A stretch of DNA of 64,000 nt, taken from contig JABAKD010000021.1 in assembly GCA_012845835.1 (NCBI GenBank), positions 10,030,199-10,094,198 of the forward strand, given 5' to 3'. This DNA is from Undaria pinnatifida. Lineage: Eukaryota > Sar > Phaeophyceae > Laminariales > Alariaceae. The position numbers and the translations under genes are program-made. Below, one piece after another: positions 1-12,240 of this stretch (the stretch's first letter is position 1; every line of letters starts with the position of its first letter). The notes beneath the pieces are model-generated. The model saw only the letters and a program-made list of their open reading frames with translations. It was not told the DNA's origin and did no database searches.

Positions 1-1050
1 GGTTTTTGTGTGCCATACTAAGGGCCATACAAGACAAACAATCAAATCAAATAATCATAAGATCTCGTACAAGTATCATTAATCAAGTATAAAAATACCA
101 GCATAATAAAAAATCAAATCAAGCCCGTTTTGTTAGGCCAATTCTTAATGATGTCGAATTTGTCAATCGAAATCCGGCCATTTTAGACTGAAGCCCAGAT
201 CGGGCTTTCTTGCACAGTCGAAAAGGAGCTTTTTTAACTCAACTTTTATCGACTGCGTTTTTCGACTGGATCACTTTACTGACCGGATCTGCCAGTCGCA
301 AAAGTCAGTCGAAAACGTGTTTTGGAACCTATCGCATCGCTCACCCCATTTCAAAACACACACCCACATGCCCCCACATCCACACCAAGTACAGCACAGC
401 AGTATCATACAACAGCACCGACGCTGACTTGACTGCTATCACTGCTACTGCTTCTCGCCGCAAGCCAGCTTTGCGCATTCCTACTGTAGCTCCGCCCGCC
501 AGCAGCGTGCATCATACGATGGCAGCAGAGCGCGGTATCGATGTCATGTTGCCAACAACGGCTACGCCTGCTGTAGTTTTGGCGGCACTTGGCTGAGTGC
601 AACGCCACGAACGTAGCTTTGGACGGCTTTCGGCTAAGTCCAACGACACCAACCCGCTTGGACGAGGGTTCGTCGCGCGCGAAGCACGCATTGTCGCGGA
701 GAACGTATGAAGCACAAATCCAAACGACTTTCGACTGTCATACAACAGTACTCCCTCACACGAACCGCCTCCAGAAAAAGCACAAAAACAATGAAATCGA
801 CTCGACTGACGATAAAAAGGAGGCCCAGAAGAATCCAGTCGAAAAAAAGTCTATCCGAATAGGGGCCGTTTTGACTGACGAAATCCGATTGTATAAGAAT
901 GGGCCTTGGTGTCCAGTTCTTTTTTATTGTCTAATAACAACCCGTTTGGAGCCCGGGTATAGCGACCAGAGACATGGCAAGTGCGATGTCAGCCACCGCT
1001 CCCGTCGGTGCGCAGCAGTATGAAGGGGATCATGGCGTGCATCTTGCAGT
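1..1050. other. Unannotated intergenic sequence
   Basis: No recognisable gene. The stretch is moderately AT-rich at first and carries many scattered copies of a short CAGTCGAAA / TCGACTG-like motif between about 120 and 900, on both strands. This gives it a degenerate repeat look. Open frames here show no domain, no codon-like structure and no homology I recognise. Confidence 0.5.
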
Positions 1051-1074
1051 ATAGTTGAGGAATTGGAGGGTATG

Positions 1075-1245
1075 AGTCCGTGTGACCACTTGCAAAAGGT
1101 TAATCAATTGCCTACCCAAACTAAGCCTTACAGCACTCTCCCTCCCTGGAACGGCGGAATAGCACGCCGGCCGGATATACGGGCGGACGTGTCAATATCC
1201 CACGGTCCCATCTTCTGGGGAGACAGGGGAGAGTATTGTTCAAGT
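1075..1245. repeat. Dispersed repeat family C, copy 1 (with a partial second copy at 1340-1415)
   Basis: The stretch beginning GACCACTTGCAAAAGGTTAA and containing a GGCCGGATATACGGGCGG segment recurs in reverse orientation at 33205-33330. Its first 70 bases recur in direct orientation at 1340-1415, starting at a shared GGAATT(G/A)GAGGGTAT. The elements have no coding capacity. They look like a short non-autonomous transposon or SINE body, but ends and target duplications could not be fixed by eye. Confidence 0.55.
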
Positions 1246-1274
1246 TCGACATGAGGAAAGTCGTAATTTTTCTG

Positions 1275-1345
1275 GTATTTTGGTGGATGGTGGCATTTGA
1301 ACCCACGACCCAAAAACCCATGGTCTGTCGACGACGCCGTTCGTT
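1275..1345 (-). repeat. tRNA-like SINE head, minus strand
   Basis: On the minus strand the sequence contains a B-box-like block, GGGTCGTGGGTTCAAATGCC, about 40 bases after an A-box-like GGTAACGAACGGCG. That is the spacing of an RNA polymerase III internal promoter. No cloverleaf closes convincingly and it sits between two family C repeats, so I read it as a tRNA-derived retroposon fragment rather than a working tRNA gene. Confidence 0.4.
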
Positions 1346-2054
1346 ACGGAATTAGAGGGTATTATTCCGCTTGACCACTTGCAAAAGGTTAACCAACCGC
1401 CTACCCAACCTGAGTCATACAACAGTAGATTGCAGTTCGGGCACGATGTGTACCACCAATGTCCAAGCAGCCCGCGCTACTTCGAATGCTCGAGGCGACA
1501 CGCTGACGACACGCAACGCTCAGCGAAAGGCTGACGAAGGGCATCGACCAAAGAGCTCGAAGCCACCGTCGTTGCTGCCTGTTGTGTGTATCACCTAGGA
1601 GCGCACGCTCCCAACTCTTACGTCACGATCTTGGCCCAGCTTCTACACAATGGTTGATATCTCACCCTAGTTTCTCGTTGTTTTCTGTAACGCAGCTCCA
1701 ACGACATTCGTAGCCGTGCTGTCCCCCTAGGTGTTCATATTTTAAGGTTGGATGGAGGCACGACTTTTTCTGTTTTTTTTTTCCGACTCACAAGTAGGGA
1801 GGCGATTACATTTTTATTCCGAGAAAATCATGAGGTGGTCGGGGTTAGGGTTAGGGTCTCAACCACCAACTTGCTTTACGACTTGACCCAGGTTCGACAG
1901 AATGGCCGATGGTCCCCACTAACTTCTTATGACGTACGTATGTATTCCGAAAATTTTCCCAGGTGGTCGGGGATAGGACTAGGGTACAGCATGGTTGAAC
2001 AGTCCATACCAACCCCTAGTACACACATACCAGGGATGTCAATTCACTTCAAGA

Positions 2055-2252
2055 AACATTTTTTTTTTTTTTTTCATCCCATCTATTATCTTCGCTTTTT
2101 TTTCTGATTCTCCCTTCCTGGTCGTAACTCAGATCCGGGGTCACTCACTCGGCTCTTGTTCCCCTTCCTCGCTACGGCACGCGCCTTCGTTTCCATCGCG
2201 AGAATACTTCGGCCCTTTATTCCCTCGTCTTTCGTCGACTCGCATCGAATAG
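2055..2252 (-). repeat. SINE-2 body fragment, minus strand, head missing
   Basis: It matches the 3' body of the full SINE-2 copies at 16165-16500 and 48250-48600: the GTAACTCAGATCCGGGGTCAC block, the CATCGCGAGAATA block and the CCCTCGTC..GTCGACTCG block occur in the same order. The tRNA-derived head is absent. A poly-T run at 2060-2074 lies where the element's A-rich tail would be on the minus strand. Confidence 0.7.
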
Positions 2253-3735
2253 CTCTACAGCAGGCGGTCGGTGTTAACGAGTCATCCCACCACAGGGGTT
2301 GCAGACGCGTGCTACGATAGAGGCGTGCACCACTTTTTTTTTAATTCTACTCCTCAATTTGGGAGCTTAGGACCTCTCCCAAAACTGACGCGGAAAAAAG
2401 CAAAACCCGCTGTGTACCGGATGAAAAGTCCCGTGGCCTAGGAACACAACGAGAATCATGCACAAAAAAAGGGTCTATTTCCGGACGATTTGGGGTTGAG
2501 GAGCCCCGTCATTGTTACGGAGCCCCGTCATTCAGAAAACATTTCCGCCAAAAAACGGTATACCTCTATCGTAGCAAGCATCGATAGCTTGCGCCAAACA
2601 AAGGTATACCTTGCCGGTTGAGCTCCTCAAGTGAGGAACTACCGGCTAGCCTTAAAAACTCACACCAGTGTAATTTGTGTCAAGACTAGGGCATAGAAGC
2701 CTGGTCAGGTTGCGCGAAACGAACGCCTTCGAAGTCATGTTTCGGGTGATGGTGAGATGTTGAGCCAGCTCCTCATGTTGGAAGCTCAGAAACTTCTTAG
2801 AATCTGCCTTACCCCTACCGTCGGATGACTCTAGGGTTTGGAGTTTTCCTTAAAACCCCGCTAGCGCTGCACCTCTGTTTTTTTTGGGGGGGGAGGGGGG
2901 ACAAAACTCGGAACGACTACTGTACTGCTGTCGTAGGTTACTTTTTTTGCCGTAGTAAATTGATCCAGAACGTTACAACCATTTTTTTCGAAGGTAGATC
3001 AAGGTCTGCCACTTGGGTCCATACAGACCCCGCCTGTAGACCCTATGGGCTATGATGCGCCGGTAAAAAAAGAGGTCGCTCTTTGTTAACCGTCATAGCG
3101 CTCGCCGATAGACCGTGCCACTTCTTTGACACAGTGGTGGGCGCACACTGATGTATACGCCACATCAAGCAAACGTCATCGACTCCGAGATCTGAGAGGA
3201 CGACCTGGGAGCTCGCAAAGCCTGTCACCGGGGCGGTGCAAGCAAGCGACAAGCGAAAAGTGAAAACATGCACGTTTACACCTTACACGACGGGGCGGGG
3301 TTTCTGTATTGTGTGTTGGCTTCAATCAGCGCCCCCTACATATAAGTTTTGCGTGGCTTTGACACGGAAGTTATACTTACTATTTCGTCTACACCAATAC
3401 ATCTTTCTGAAAAAAAAACACGCCATGCATAGCAGCAGTACCATTACTAAGTAAATGCTGGTACGTGCCGGCATGGTACACTGAGTATGACCGCGGGGCC
3501 TGCACATGGTCGATTCCGACCAATCAGACGTCTACATAACCGAACATCTTGTTTCGCCGCAATCCATTTGAGTTGGTCGCGGTGGCGTGGTTACCAAGCG
3601 TGTTTTGAAGCTCCTGTCTCGTGGTTTGTACCACCTGGACACATTTCCAGAAAGCCTACGCGCTGCGATCCTTGAAAACGTATGTACTAGTATGGGTATG
3701 GCACGTACGTATGCTGACTTTCGATTTCAATTTTA
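2253..3735. other. Unannotated intergenic sequence
   Basis: No gene or recognisable element. There is a local duplication of GGAGCCCCGTCATT at about 2500-2535, and several homopolymer runs (A, T and a G run at 2886-2901). Short open frames here have no recognisable features. Confidence 0.45.
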
Positions 3736-3739
3736 TATT

Positions 3740-4123
3740 TTTCGGCGGATATGTGACTTGCTTCAGCTACGATGATATATACGTATACCACTTTTGGTTT
3801 GCTTTATTTTTCCCTGGGGTATTCTTCCACTCCAGAGTGTCTGGAGCCTCTCCCGTTACTGAAACCGACTGGACTGCATATGCCACCGAAGAAACCAAGC
3901 CAATATACAAATCGGAGGAGGAAAAATCTATGAATAAGGAAAAAAATACAAACGAGGGAAGTAGGAAAGCCGTGATCACCTCTGATAATACTACAGTAGT
4001 AGACTGGTTATGAGGGAAGGCGACGTCATGTAGGCCGTGTGCGGTTGAATTCAGAACATTTTGTTGGAAGAAAATGAGAAGTAGATTGACAAGCAAAGTC
4101 CCACGGTTAAGCGAGTTAAAGTG
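3740..4123 (+). repeat. Dispersed repeat family D, copy 1
   Basis: It shares an ordered set of blocks with 32995-33165: CAGCTRYGATATATRCGT, TTTCCCTGGGGTATTC, CTCCAGAGTG and a terminal GCGAGTTAAWGTGAGAACAAC. Part of it recurs at 14850-14915. The last block runs straight into an AAC-type simple repeat in both long copies. This suggests a non-autonomous element with an (AAC)n tail. It is non-coding. Confidence 0.55.
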
Positions 4124-4533
4124 AGAACAACAACAACAGCAACGTCAACAACAGCAACAGCAACAGCAACAGCAACAACAACAACAACAACCACAACACA
4201 AAAACCACCACCACCACCACCACCACCACCACCACCACCACCAACAACAACAACAACGACAACAACAACGACAACAACAACGACAACAACAACAACAACA
4301 ACAACAACCACAACCACAACAACAACCGCAACCACAACCACAACCGCAACCACAACAATACCAACAACAACGACAACGACAACGACAACGACACCAACAC
4401 CAACACCAACACCAACACCAACACCAACACCAACACCAACACCAACAACAACTACGACAACAACAACAACCACAACAACAACCACAGCAACAATCACAAC
4501 AACAACCACAACCACAACCACAACAACACCAAT

Positions 4534-4575
<42 letters not shown>

Positions 4576-4611
4576 AACACCAACCACAACAACAACAACA
4601 ACAACAACAAC
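4124..4611. repeat. Compound trinucleotide microsatellite (AAC/ACC/ACG)n, about 490 bp
   Basis: Nearly every triplet is A-N-C on the plus strand. Distinct sub-blocks are visible: a pure CCA run near 4203-4242, mixed AAC/GAC blocks, a six-base ACCAAC block near 4393-4447, and an ACG/ACA block near 4537-4575. The tract directly follows the AAC tail of the family D repeat. Open frames through it (poly-Thr, poly-Val, poly-Cys) are artefacts of the repeat. Confidence 0.95.
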
Positions 4612-4779
4612 TTGGCCGAGCTTCAATAAAAGGGTTGACAGTGTTCACAAAGTTCTCAATACATCCTAACTCTTCCTTTTTTCAATTGGGCCCACCTTTA
4701 ACGGGCCAAACATTTTGGAATAGGCACGGTACTCAGTGCCTTTGGCACTGCATGGCCAACCAGCCTTACTGCTGTATTT

Positions 4780-4997
4780 GCGATGTGTACCTCTGTTTTG
4801 CAGCAGTTTGAGACCAGGTCGCCTCTTTACTGTGCGAGGGAGCATCGGCACGGACACTGGTTGTGCTGGATGCAGATGGGCGGCAAGCATTAGTGTAATG
4901 AGAAGAACACACACACGCACACACGCACACACGCACGCACACACACGCACGCACGCACATACGTACACGCACGCACACGCACGCACGCACGCACACT
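4780..4997 (+). repeat. CA-tailed element plus (CACG/CACA)n microsatellite
   Basis: The segment CGGACACTGG(G/T)TGTGCTGGATG followed by GAAGAACACACAC recurs at 33790-33870, and a diverged form is at 57830-57905. The microsatellite proper runs about 4906-4997. In each copy the simple repeat grows from the element's GAAGAACA-type end. Non-coding. Confidence 0.6.
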
Positions 4998-7170
4998 GCC
5001 GTAGCATCAGAAGTGATGTTTAGTGCTGTTTACGATTCGGCCGACCTTCAAAAACGGTTGATATAATAGTGCATAACGCATTTTCATTGCAGGTTAACGT
5101 TTAGAGAATTGCACTTACGTTTTATTTAGAGACAAACCACTTGGCATGGGCTGTAGATTTGTTTTTGCAGTTTTTAATAGTATCATACCAGTTTTGTTTT
5201 AAAAACCTTTTTGGGGCCCAGAGACGGTGACCAACAAAAGGAGATTTTTCATCATCTTACCAACCGCTTGTTGATAGTTTGAGCGTGTAGCGACAGTGCA
5301 AACACAGCAATGCGAGTATCATGCTGCCTGAGCCCGTGCCGTGCGACTCCTGCCATTGCTGTGCATACTTACAGGCAGTAGATGACGTATTGAATCTATC
5401 GTCCCCCAATCAAAAGCAGTTGCCACTGCTGCACTTGTCCATTTTGGTAATATTATCATGATATTTTTTCCCTGTAACCTTCCCAAAGCGTTATATTCCG
5501 AGAACTTTAGATAATTCCGAGACCGTTCCCAAGCAATGAAACGGCTTGGTGGTAATGCTGCGTGCCGAATAAACGAGCAGCGCAACGTACCACGTCGGAC
5601 GTAAATATAAGGACCGTTGGCGAATAAACAAGAACAGCTAAAACGATCCTTACGTTTACATCCAAAGTGGTACTTCGTAAAAAACAAGCAGTACAGTTAG
5701 TGGTTGTTCTCGAAAGGTGCGCACAACCCTCGTGGGACCCATGTGTTTCGACCAGAAAAGCGACGATTTCGTCATTTCCAAGCGCCCAGGAAGAGCATGA
5801 AGCAGTACGAGTGTCACCATGCTCGCCGAGCGCCGCGCAGGTCCTTACAAAGTACGGTCCACGGACACATCCTTTCTTTACCCTAGCGGCCAGAGATTTC
5901 TTCGTGTGGCGGATGCTGTAATCGACAGTTTTTTCCCCGACGATTTTTTCCGTCTGAAAGCTCCAGAACAACGACAGCGCACTTATTGACCTTGCACGGG
6001 GGAAATAGGTATACTTCGAAGTATGGGGTTTAGGGGTGGGGCGTACCACCGCCACCGCCACAGCCTCCGCCACCACCACTACCACCATCAGCGCTGCCAC
6101 CACTACGGCTTGGGGGTTGGGGTGGGAGATGGTAGTGGAGGAAGGAAGGAAACCTCATGGTATACACGTAAGGCACACACAGGGATGGAGTGCACCCGGT
6201 CTCTCGCACACGGGCTATACCGGCTTCTTTTCTCAGGCGGGCGGGATGGGAGAGCGAGTGCGGAGCAGTACGTACCAATGGTGCGTGGTGCAGAGTCCAG
6301 AGTACAGTAAATGACATCAAATACGAAACAAAGGAAGCAAGAAAGACACTGGGAATTTGACAGGAAAACAAGAACTTTGGGAGCCGCTATACTGAAGATA
6401 GTGTAGAACGCAACCTTACTAAAAGAAGAAATCCAGCCTGAGCCAGTCTTTCTGCTGACTTTTCGGTGCCCTGTTCTACTACTGTATGCACTTTATCTGC
6501 AGCTAAAATACTCATAGTAGTTTTTTGGGCCGCGCGACTCAGACAAGAAAACTGAGGTCACGTTAATAGGTCAGAGATTAAGCATGGCGTCTGGCGTCTG
6601 CGGCCTACCGGCTGGTCTGCTGACTTCCTCGAGCGAAAGACACAACCACTTGCCTCTACGAGAATTGTAGTCACACTCGCATGTGCTGCTGTTGCTTGTA
6701 CTGCTGCTGCAATCAAAAGTGCTGCTACTCGTACTTGCCACTGGAACTCGTACTGCTACCTAAAACGTGGGACGGTTTTGGTCCGGAAGGAGGATTAATT
6801 CCTGTCGTGGGTCGTATGTTGTCTGCCGTCGGCCGTCGGCCTTGGGGAGGGAAATTTCAAGTGAGAGAGGGGGGTACTGCTATACCAGTAGACTTGCTGC
6901 TACATATATCGCGATTGAGTTTGAGACGTGGGTCGCGCGATTCTCTCGCGACCGCGATATCTCGTGTACGTTGTGCGCATCCCGCATGGTTTATCCAATG
7001 GTGTGTTCAGCACACGAACGATGTGAAAGCCAAGTAAAAAAATGCTGTCAGGTATACCCAGGTATGCCTGATACCTCGGATGTACCTACAGCAGTAATAC
7101 GTGTGCATCTCCAGTCTGAAGAACATCGGAAATAGATATTCGTGCTACGTGTCCACCACGCGCCATACCA
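4998..7170. other. Unannotated intergenic sequence
   Basis: No gene recognised. It contains a (CCACCG)-type low-complexity patch at about 6046-6095 and a TGCTGC-rich patch at 6680-6740. The longest frame (198 codons, minus strand, 5507-6103) begins inside the low-complexity patch. It has no recognisable domain and I do not call it. Confidence 0.45.
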
Positions 7171-7177
7171 AGTAAAC

Positions 7178-7485
7178 CATTTTTTTTCCGCACTTCCACT
7201 TCCCAGCTTCTGGACAAGCCGTGGTCACAGGTGTTATCCCTTCTCCCCCGCGGTCCTTGCCCTCAACTTTTACCGCGCATAGGGCTCAGCAATCCCACTG
7301 CTCGTCGATTTTTCATCGAGCGCCGCTCACTCACGCTCTCGCACTTTCCGCAAGTCAATTTGTGCACAATAAAAAGTCCCCACGAATTATTTGAGTGCGC
7401 ACTCGGGGGGACTCGAACTCACGAAAATGACTTACCAGGCTCGAGGATAACCTGATACGCCACCAGGGCGACCAGCACACCTTCG
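7178..7485 (-). repeat. SINE-1, full-length tRNA-derived SINE, minus strand
   Basis: The minus strand begins at about 7485 with GGTCGCCCTGGTGGCGTATC (A-box region). A B-box-like GTGAGTTCGAGTCCCC follows about 45 bases later, so a tRNA-derived head of about 75 bases is visible. The body continues to about 7178. Body copies without the head lie at 50978-51170 (minus) and 46925-47060 (plus). The head is related to, but distinct from, that of SINE-2. Confidence 0.75.
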
Positions 7486-7585
7486 ACCAGGGTACCAGGT
7501 TTGATACAATATTGTTTTGATCAAAAAAACATTTTTGGTCGATCTCACAGCTGAAGTGTATTTTTCATTTTGTATAATATCTGCC

Positions 7586-7680
7586 AGGTACCTAGTCCTG
7601 GTATCTACCACCCGTGGGTACCTGCTCCTGGTATCTACCTGTGTACCTGTTCTGATATCTATCCTAGGTTAATTATACCT
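7586..7680. repeat. Degenerate minisatellite, about 3 units
   Basis: Three imperfect units share the order TACCT..TCCTGGTATCTACC. They are rich in the CCWGG/GGTA motif that is dispersed elsewhere in the window. Non-coding. Confidence 0.5.
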
Positions 7681-7689
7681 GGCGTGGGT

Positions 7690-8800
7690 TCGTCGCAAGC
7701 GACGCACATGCGTCTCTTTCCGTTATGTTTGCCGAAGCTGAAAGGTTGCCGTGGAACTAGGCCGCTGTACTGGCGATATTATTGAAATATGACTGCACCC
7801 GACTGAACACTGCTTTCTGTTTTGGTTTTGTTAGCCTACCTGTCATACCTACCTGGACTCCTATTGATCGCAGTGCCTTTTATTGTTGCAATGAGTTGAG
7901 CTAGGGTGTGCCAGTATGGCATTGTACATACGATGAGCTGGAAAACACGTGTAATGTGAGTTCATCAACTGCAACAATCAGATCTCTGGCACGTTTTATC
8001 TCGACTGCTTTGTGCATCGTTGCATCACGATTACGAAAAAAGAACAACCCACTCGTCGCCCGGAGACGATCGGAGCAAAAGACAGAAAAAAAAAACACCG
8101 ACCAATAAACCAAACGCGCAATAGAGCCACCCAGGCCTTTCCCACTCCACCTCGCCACCTCCTCACCAAGAACTCGAAGCGAGCGAAGCAAGGGTGATGT
8201 TGAGCTGAGCTCCTCCTCGACTTGATGCTCGCGACCCGCAAGCTAGCACGTTCAGTAGGAAATGGTGTTGGTTCACAGAATATAGGTAGGCCCCTCCGAG
8301 TATTTTCTCTCCAGTGAGCTGTCCGTACGATCCGCGTCCTTTTCGAGAATGTCACCTGCGCGCCTCGAGGTACCTTCCACCACTTCGATCGTCCTCCGCT
8401 CTTCGAGAACGTCTGGATCAGAGAGCACAGAGCACGAACCTAGCGAAGCACTCGCGCAATATTTTCCGCACGCGGCGCAATCGGAGGGTTTGTTTTCGCG
8501 TAGGCTTTATGTTCATGTTCCCAAGTATAAATCAAGTAATATTTAGAGGGTTTCTAAAAAATAGAGGCATTACGCAAAATGTCCAGAATCTTCGGAACGT
8601 TTTTGCTTGAGGTTTCAGTTTTTAACTACAAGTACAATATTTATTTTTATTTTGTAAAAAAAGGCTACAGCAGTAGTACCAGGTACAGAAGTACTTCTGT
8701 CACATGTTGTTATATCAGGGTTAAAGGTTCTTGTTGCTGTTCGGACAAATGCACGTGCAAAACGTCTGGACGGTTTCGTTTATTCGACGACGGAGCAAAA
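7690..8800. other. Unannotated intergenic sequence
   Basis: No gene or named repeat recognised. Short frames on both strands overlap one another without coding-like features. Confidence 0.4.
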
Positions 8801-9340
8801 AGATCAGAGAGAAGAGTGGAGAGCCGCAGCCGAGAGCAGAGAGTACAAGCGAACACAGAGCACAGCGCACCGAGCACAGAGCACAAGGCATAGTGCACAG
8901 GACAGTACCTCGTAAATTAAATGCACAGAGCTCACACGCACACACTCCCACGTCTCGCAACGTCACCACGCGACACACCACATCATGACGCTGACCGTTA
9001 CAGCTCAGCGGGTCAGATTAGAGTCTTCTTCGTACATACATTATTGTAGATGTAAGAACTTTCCCGGGGTACGCAGAGTATTTTCCACATCGCGACGGAT
9101 CGCAGAGAGCAAGCGGGTTCGTACAGAACACTACGGATCAGAAAAATACAGTGCCCAGCATAGAGCACAGAGCACAGCCGCACACAGGTGAAGAGAACAA
9201 CAGTCAGTAACAGCACAGAGCATACACACACAGCGCAGTCAGTCGCACATCACGCCGAGACACCACCCGACACGCCACCATCGTTACTGGGTTATACATT
9301 GACCGTTAGAGGTCAGTGGGCCGAACACGCACGGTAAATG
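8800..9340. repeat. GAGCACA minisatellite inside a diverged tandem duplication
   Basis: Runs of a GAGCACA/AGAGCACAG heptamer-like unit occur at about 8855-8900 and 9150-9220. Each is followed by a similar stretch: a CACACA-rich segment, then CACGCGACACACCAC or CACCCGACACGCCAC, then GACCGTTA..AG(C/G)TCAG(C/T)GGG. The two halves are therefore a diverged duplication with a period near 300 bp. Non-coding. Confidence 0.6.
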
Positions 9341-10325
9341 CCCACGGCGCATACAGCACATCAGCGTGGAGCTCCACCACCGCAAACGAGAACGGAATGA
9401 TCGATCTATTTTACAAGACAACCAGGTCGATCGACAGAGAGGCAGAGAGCTCCGGCGCACCCCAAGGGATCATGAAGACGTCTTTATACCGCCCATAAGC
9501 GCGATCGACCGAAAACACGGCGCAATCTGTAGTCGCCGGGAGACATTCCTGGGCACCTCTCCGGGTTTCCTAGCTGTACTTGTATTTTGCGATAGATACA
9601 AGTATAACGGAGATAGATGATGCTGGTGCTGCTGTGGAGCATCACACACAGCAATCATTCTGTCTGGTTCTCCAAGCACTCAACAAGATCTTCTAACCTT
9701 CACGAGTACGAGCCTCAGTTGGCTCGCAAAACAATCGTCCACCCGGCACAGAACCGTCGCTACAGCAGCAACGCTCGCGGAAGACACCCGCGTGGTTGTC
9801 CCACACTGGAGTCTCGGCCTTACTCCTAGGCACGTGTCGGTGCCTTGCGGAGTGAAATTCATCACCGACTCGTCGCGCTACAACGCCCAACGTGACAAAA
9901 GTCTCAGCTATTGCCGTCAGCGAGCTGCTCGTTCGGTCGGCCGCCTCGGTGCGGTCACTTTGTCAACTCGACGACGAGAGCTCAGAAGCTCACTGCGCCT
10001 TCTGCGATCAGCCATGTGACCTGCCAATGGCCTTGGGAACAACCCTACTCAGTCTCGTGCGCTCGCGAGTGGTGGCACAGCTCGAGCGGTGCCGCTGCCC
10101 GATCCTCTACACACCCTTGTCCCTAAAATTTAGTTTTTTCCCTAAAAACACCGAAAAAATTAGAGCCCAGTTTTTCCGGGGGTGATTTTTTTTCTTGTTT
10201 TTTCCCGAAATTATTTCGGGAAAAACCGAAACTTTCGGTTAAAATCGAATAGTAGCTCCGTTAGAAACGGCTCTAATTATTCCTTCCCTGCACCTTGTAT
10301 GTGTTATTTTACTTAAAACAAATAT
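9341..10325. other. Unannotated intergenic sequence
   Basis: No recognisable gene. Base composition is balanced. Overlapping short frames in several phases show no preferred frame. A short palindromic patch with AATTATTTCGGGAAAAACCGAAA lies near 10208-10235. Confidence 0.4.
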
Positions 10326-10329
10326 TTAT

Positions 10330-11385
10330 GATGAAAATAAAAATACACTCCAGCTGTGAGATCGAAGACTGTATCAAAATTCATCTTTGCAAGATGTGTG
10401 TGATACTCCGGTCGCGCGTATTACGGGTTGTTGTGTGTCCTCATTAAGAATATAGGTCAGTGACTCCCCTTGGAACTACAGTGCAGCTATTAGGGTCAAC
10501 AGGGTGATGTTAGTCAGTCTGTGCGCGGAAACTATAAAACCCGTTTTCGAAGGGGACAAAATCTGACAGCTAGCTGTGGAAAGAAATGCATCAGTTTATC
10601 AAGTGTATCCCTGTAAGTCGTATAACCGGTGAGGGGGGGGAGGAGTTTTGAAGGGCGTGGGGGCCAGGGTTGGATCAAGAGGGAGCGGGGGGGGGGGGGG
10701 GGGCGGCGGACGGGCGGGGCAGCTCAATCTGTGCGTGGAAACTACAAATCCTTCGAGGGGATAGATCTGACGGTTTCGGAAAGAATGCCTTAGTTTATCA
10801 TGTATATCCTGTAAGTCGTACAACCAGTGAGGAGAGGGCGGAGTGTTCGAGGGGGTGGGGTGGGGTGGGGGGTGTGTGGGGGGAGGGCGAAAGGGGTTTT
10901 TAACAGCTTTAGGTCGCATAGATGTAGGGGCTTGCTATACGCGTGGTGCTAGGTCTAGGCGATGGTACGGGTGGTGGGGAAGGAGGGGTCGTTGGGGGGC
11001 GGGGGGATGAAATGAAGAAGCAGCATGGATGGCTCTAGAAAGATAATGAGGTGATATCAAGTGCGTGCAAGTGTTTATTACTTTGGCAGATTTCGATGCT
11101 AGGTGGGGCGTTTGAACAAGAGGGAGCGGAAAAAAAAAGGAAAAAAAAAGGGGGGGGGGGTTGGGGGGGTGTCGAGGGGGGGGGGGGGGGGGGGTTAACA
11201 GGTTTAGGTCACATATTTGAACAAGAGGGAGCGGGAAAAAAAAAGGAAAAAAAAGGGGGGGGGTTGGGGGGGTGTCGAGGGGAGGGGGGGGGTTAACAGG
11301 TTTAGGTCACATATATGTAGGGGCTAGCTATACGCGTGGTGCTAGGTTTAGATCGTGCGGGTGGTGGGGAAGCTATGTTTACGTA
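10330..11385 (+). repeat. Family E, large G-rich dispersed element, plus-strand copy
   Basis: It begins AATACACTCCAGCTGTGAG, then TTCATCTTTGCAAG, then a block around CTCATTAAGAATATAGGTCA, then CTGTGCGCGGAAACTATAAA, then several 'TCAGTTTATCA..CCTGTAAGTCGTA' cassettes separated by long G runs. The same blocks in the same order occur at 39700-40420 and 46325-46850 (plus) and three times in reverse at 28690-31270. There is no coding frame. The G runs make G-quadruplexes likely. Confidence 0.75.
11105..11310. repeat. Tandem duplication of about 105 bp inside family E
   Basis: The unit starts TTTGAACAAGAGGGAGCGG, continues through purine runs (AAAAGGAAAAAA then G runs) and ends TTAACAGGTTTAGGTCACAT. 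It is present twice in direct tandem with only run-length differences, which suggests a recent duplication or an assembly effect in a homopurine tract. Confidence 0.8.
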
Positions 11386-12205
11386 CCAGGTATATATGTA
11401 TCAAGTACGTTAAGCGTGAGGTCGATCGGCTGAATGGTCGACACTCGACTTTGCAAGCTGCGTGACACGTCGGTCACGCGGCCGCGTGGTTTTCTACGTA
11501 TCTTCAACGTATAGTAGTGTTATGGTATCCCCTTTACCCCGTTGGGGCGTTATGATTTGTAGCAGCAGTAGTTGTCCCCTTTATAGCTGGCAAGCGTTAT
11601 CCCCTGCCTGAACGAACGGATCCGCCCCCCTTCAGTCCGCGACCCCCCTGGATGCTACCAGAATCAACAGGACAGTTTTAAGAAGGCGATAGATTTCGGT
11701 CCACAAAATCGTTCTGTCCACAGATACTCCCCCAGATATATATTTTTTGTTTGCTGTTACCGGGCGACGATCAACGACTACTTCCCTCAAAAGTATGGTC
11801 TAGAGGCAGCTCGGATGGTCACCCAATCAGCTCGGTCGGGGCCAGCTCAGTATTACACGTATTCATATATATTATAGCACCCGGGCTAGGTGGTCGTCCA
11901 CGTAACACCCTCATGATAGAGACGTCATCGCGTTTGTGTCGTGTGAGAGAAATGACCGTTCCGTACGCGTGACTACTGCACCTACTGCAGTACGAGCTGA
12001 GTCGTTGCGCTTCAGTAGCAGTACCAGCATCCGTTATCAATGCCCGACGCAAGACTTATGTACGAGACCTATACGTACATCTATTTTCGAAATCTGGACA
12101 TGTGACCAGGACGCCCCTGACGACAGCAAAAAAAACGGCCGGCCGACCGACGGCACAAACGGATGGAGTCTGCCCAAGTCCGCCAAAACATTATCGAGCA
12201 GCGAG

Positions 12206-12240
12206 ACGATCGACGATCGACGATCGACGATCGACGATCG
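12206..12240. repeat. Perfect 5 x 7-bp tandem repeat (ACGATCG)
   Basis: Five exact copies of ACGATCG. Each unit contains the palindrome CGATCG. The flanks are GC-rich and continue with a GCGAGCGAGCCAGCGAGC pattern. No coding role seen. Confidence 0.95.

Noticed and set aside
1845..1862. GGGTTAGGGTTAGGG as an interstitial telomere
   Set aside because: Only about two and a half units, and a different unit (TTTAGGG) would be expected if this is a brown alga. Similar short TTAGGG-like bits at 49920 and 54670 look like chance.
4051..4669. Long open frames (poly-Thr, poly-Val, poly-Cys)
   Set aside because: They are translations of the trinucleotide microsatellite on both strands.
5507..6103. 198-codon minus-strand frame
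   Set aside because: It starts inside a low-complexity patch, has no recognisable domain, and equally long frames occur by chance at this base composition.
7395..7485. tRNA gene
   Set aside because: The A and B boxes are present, but the sequence continues into a repeated SINE body and the acceptor stem does not pair well. The same applies to 16420-16500, 48250-48330 and 53645-53690.
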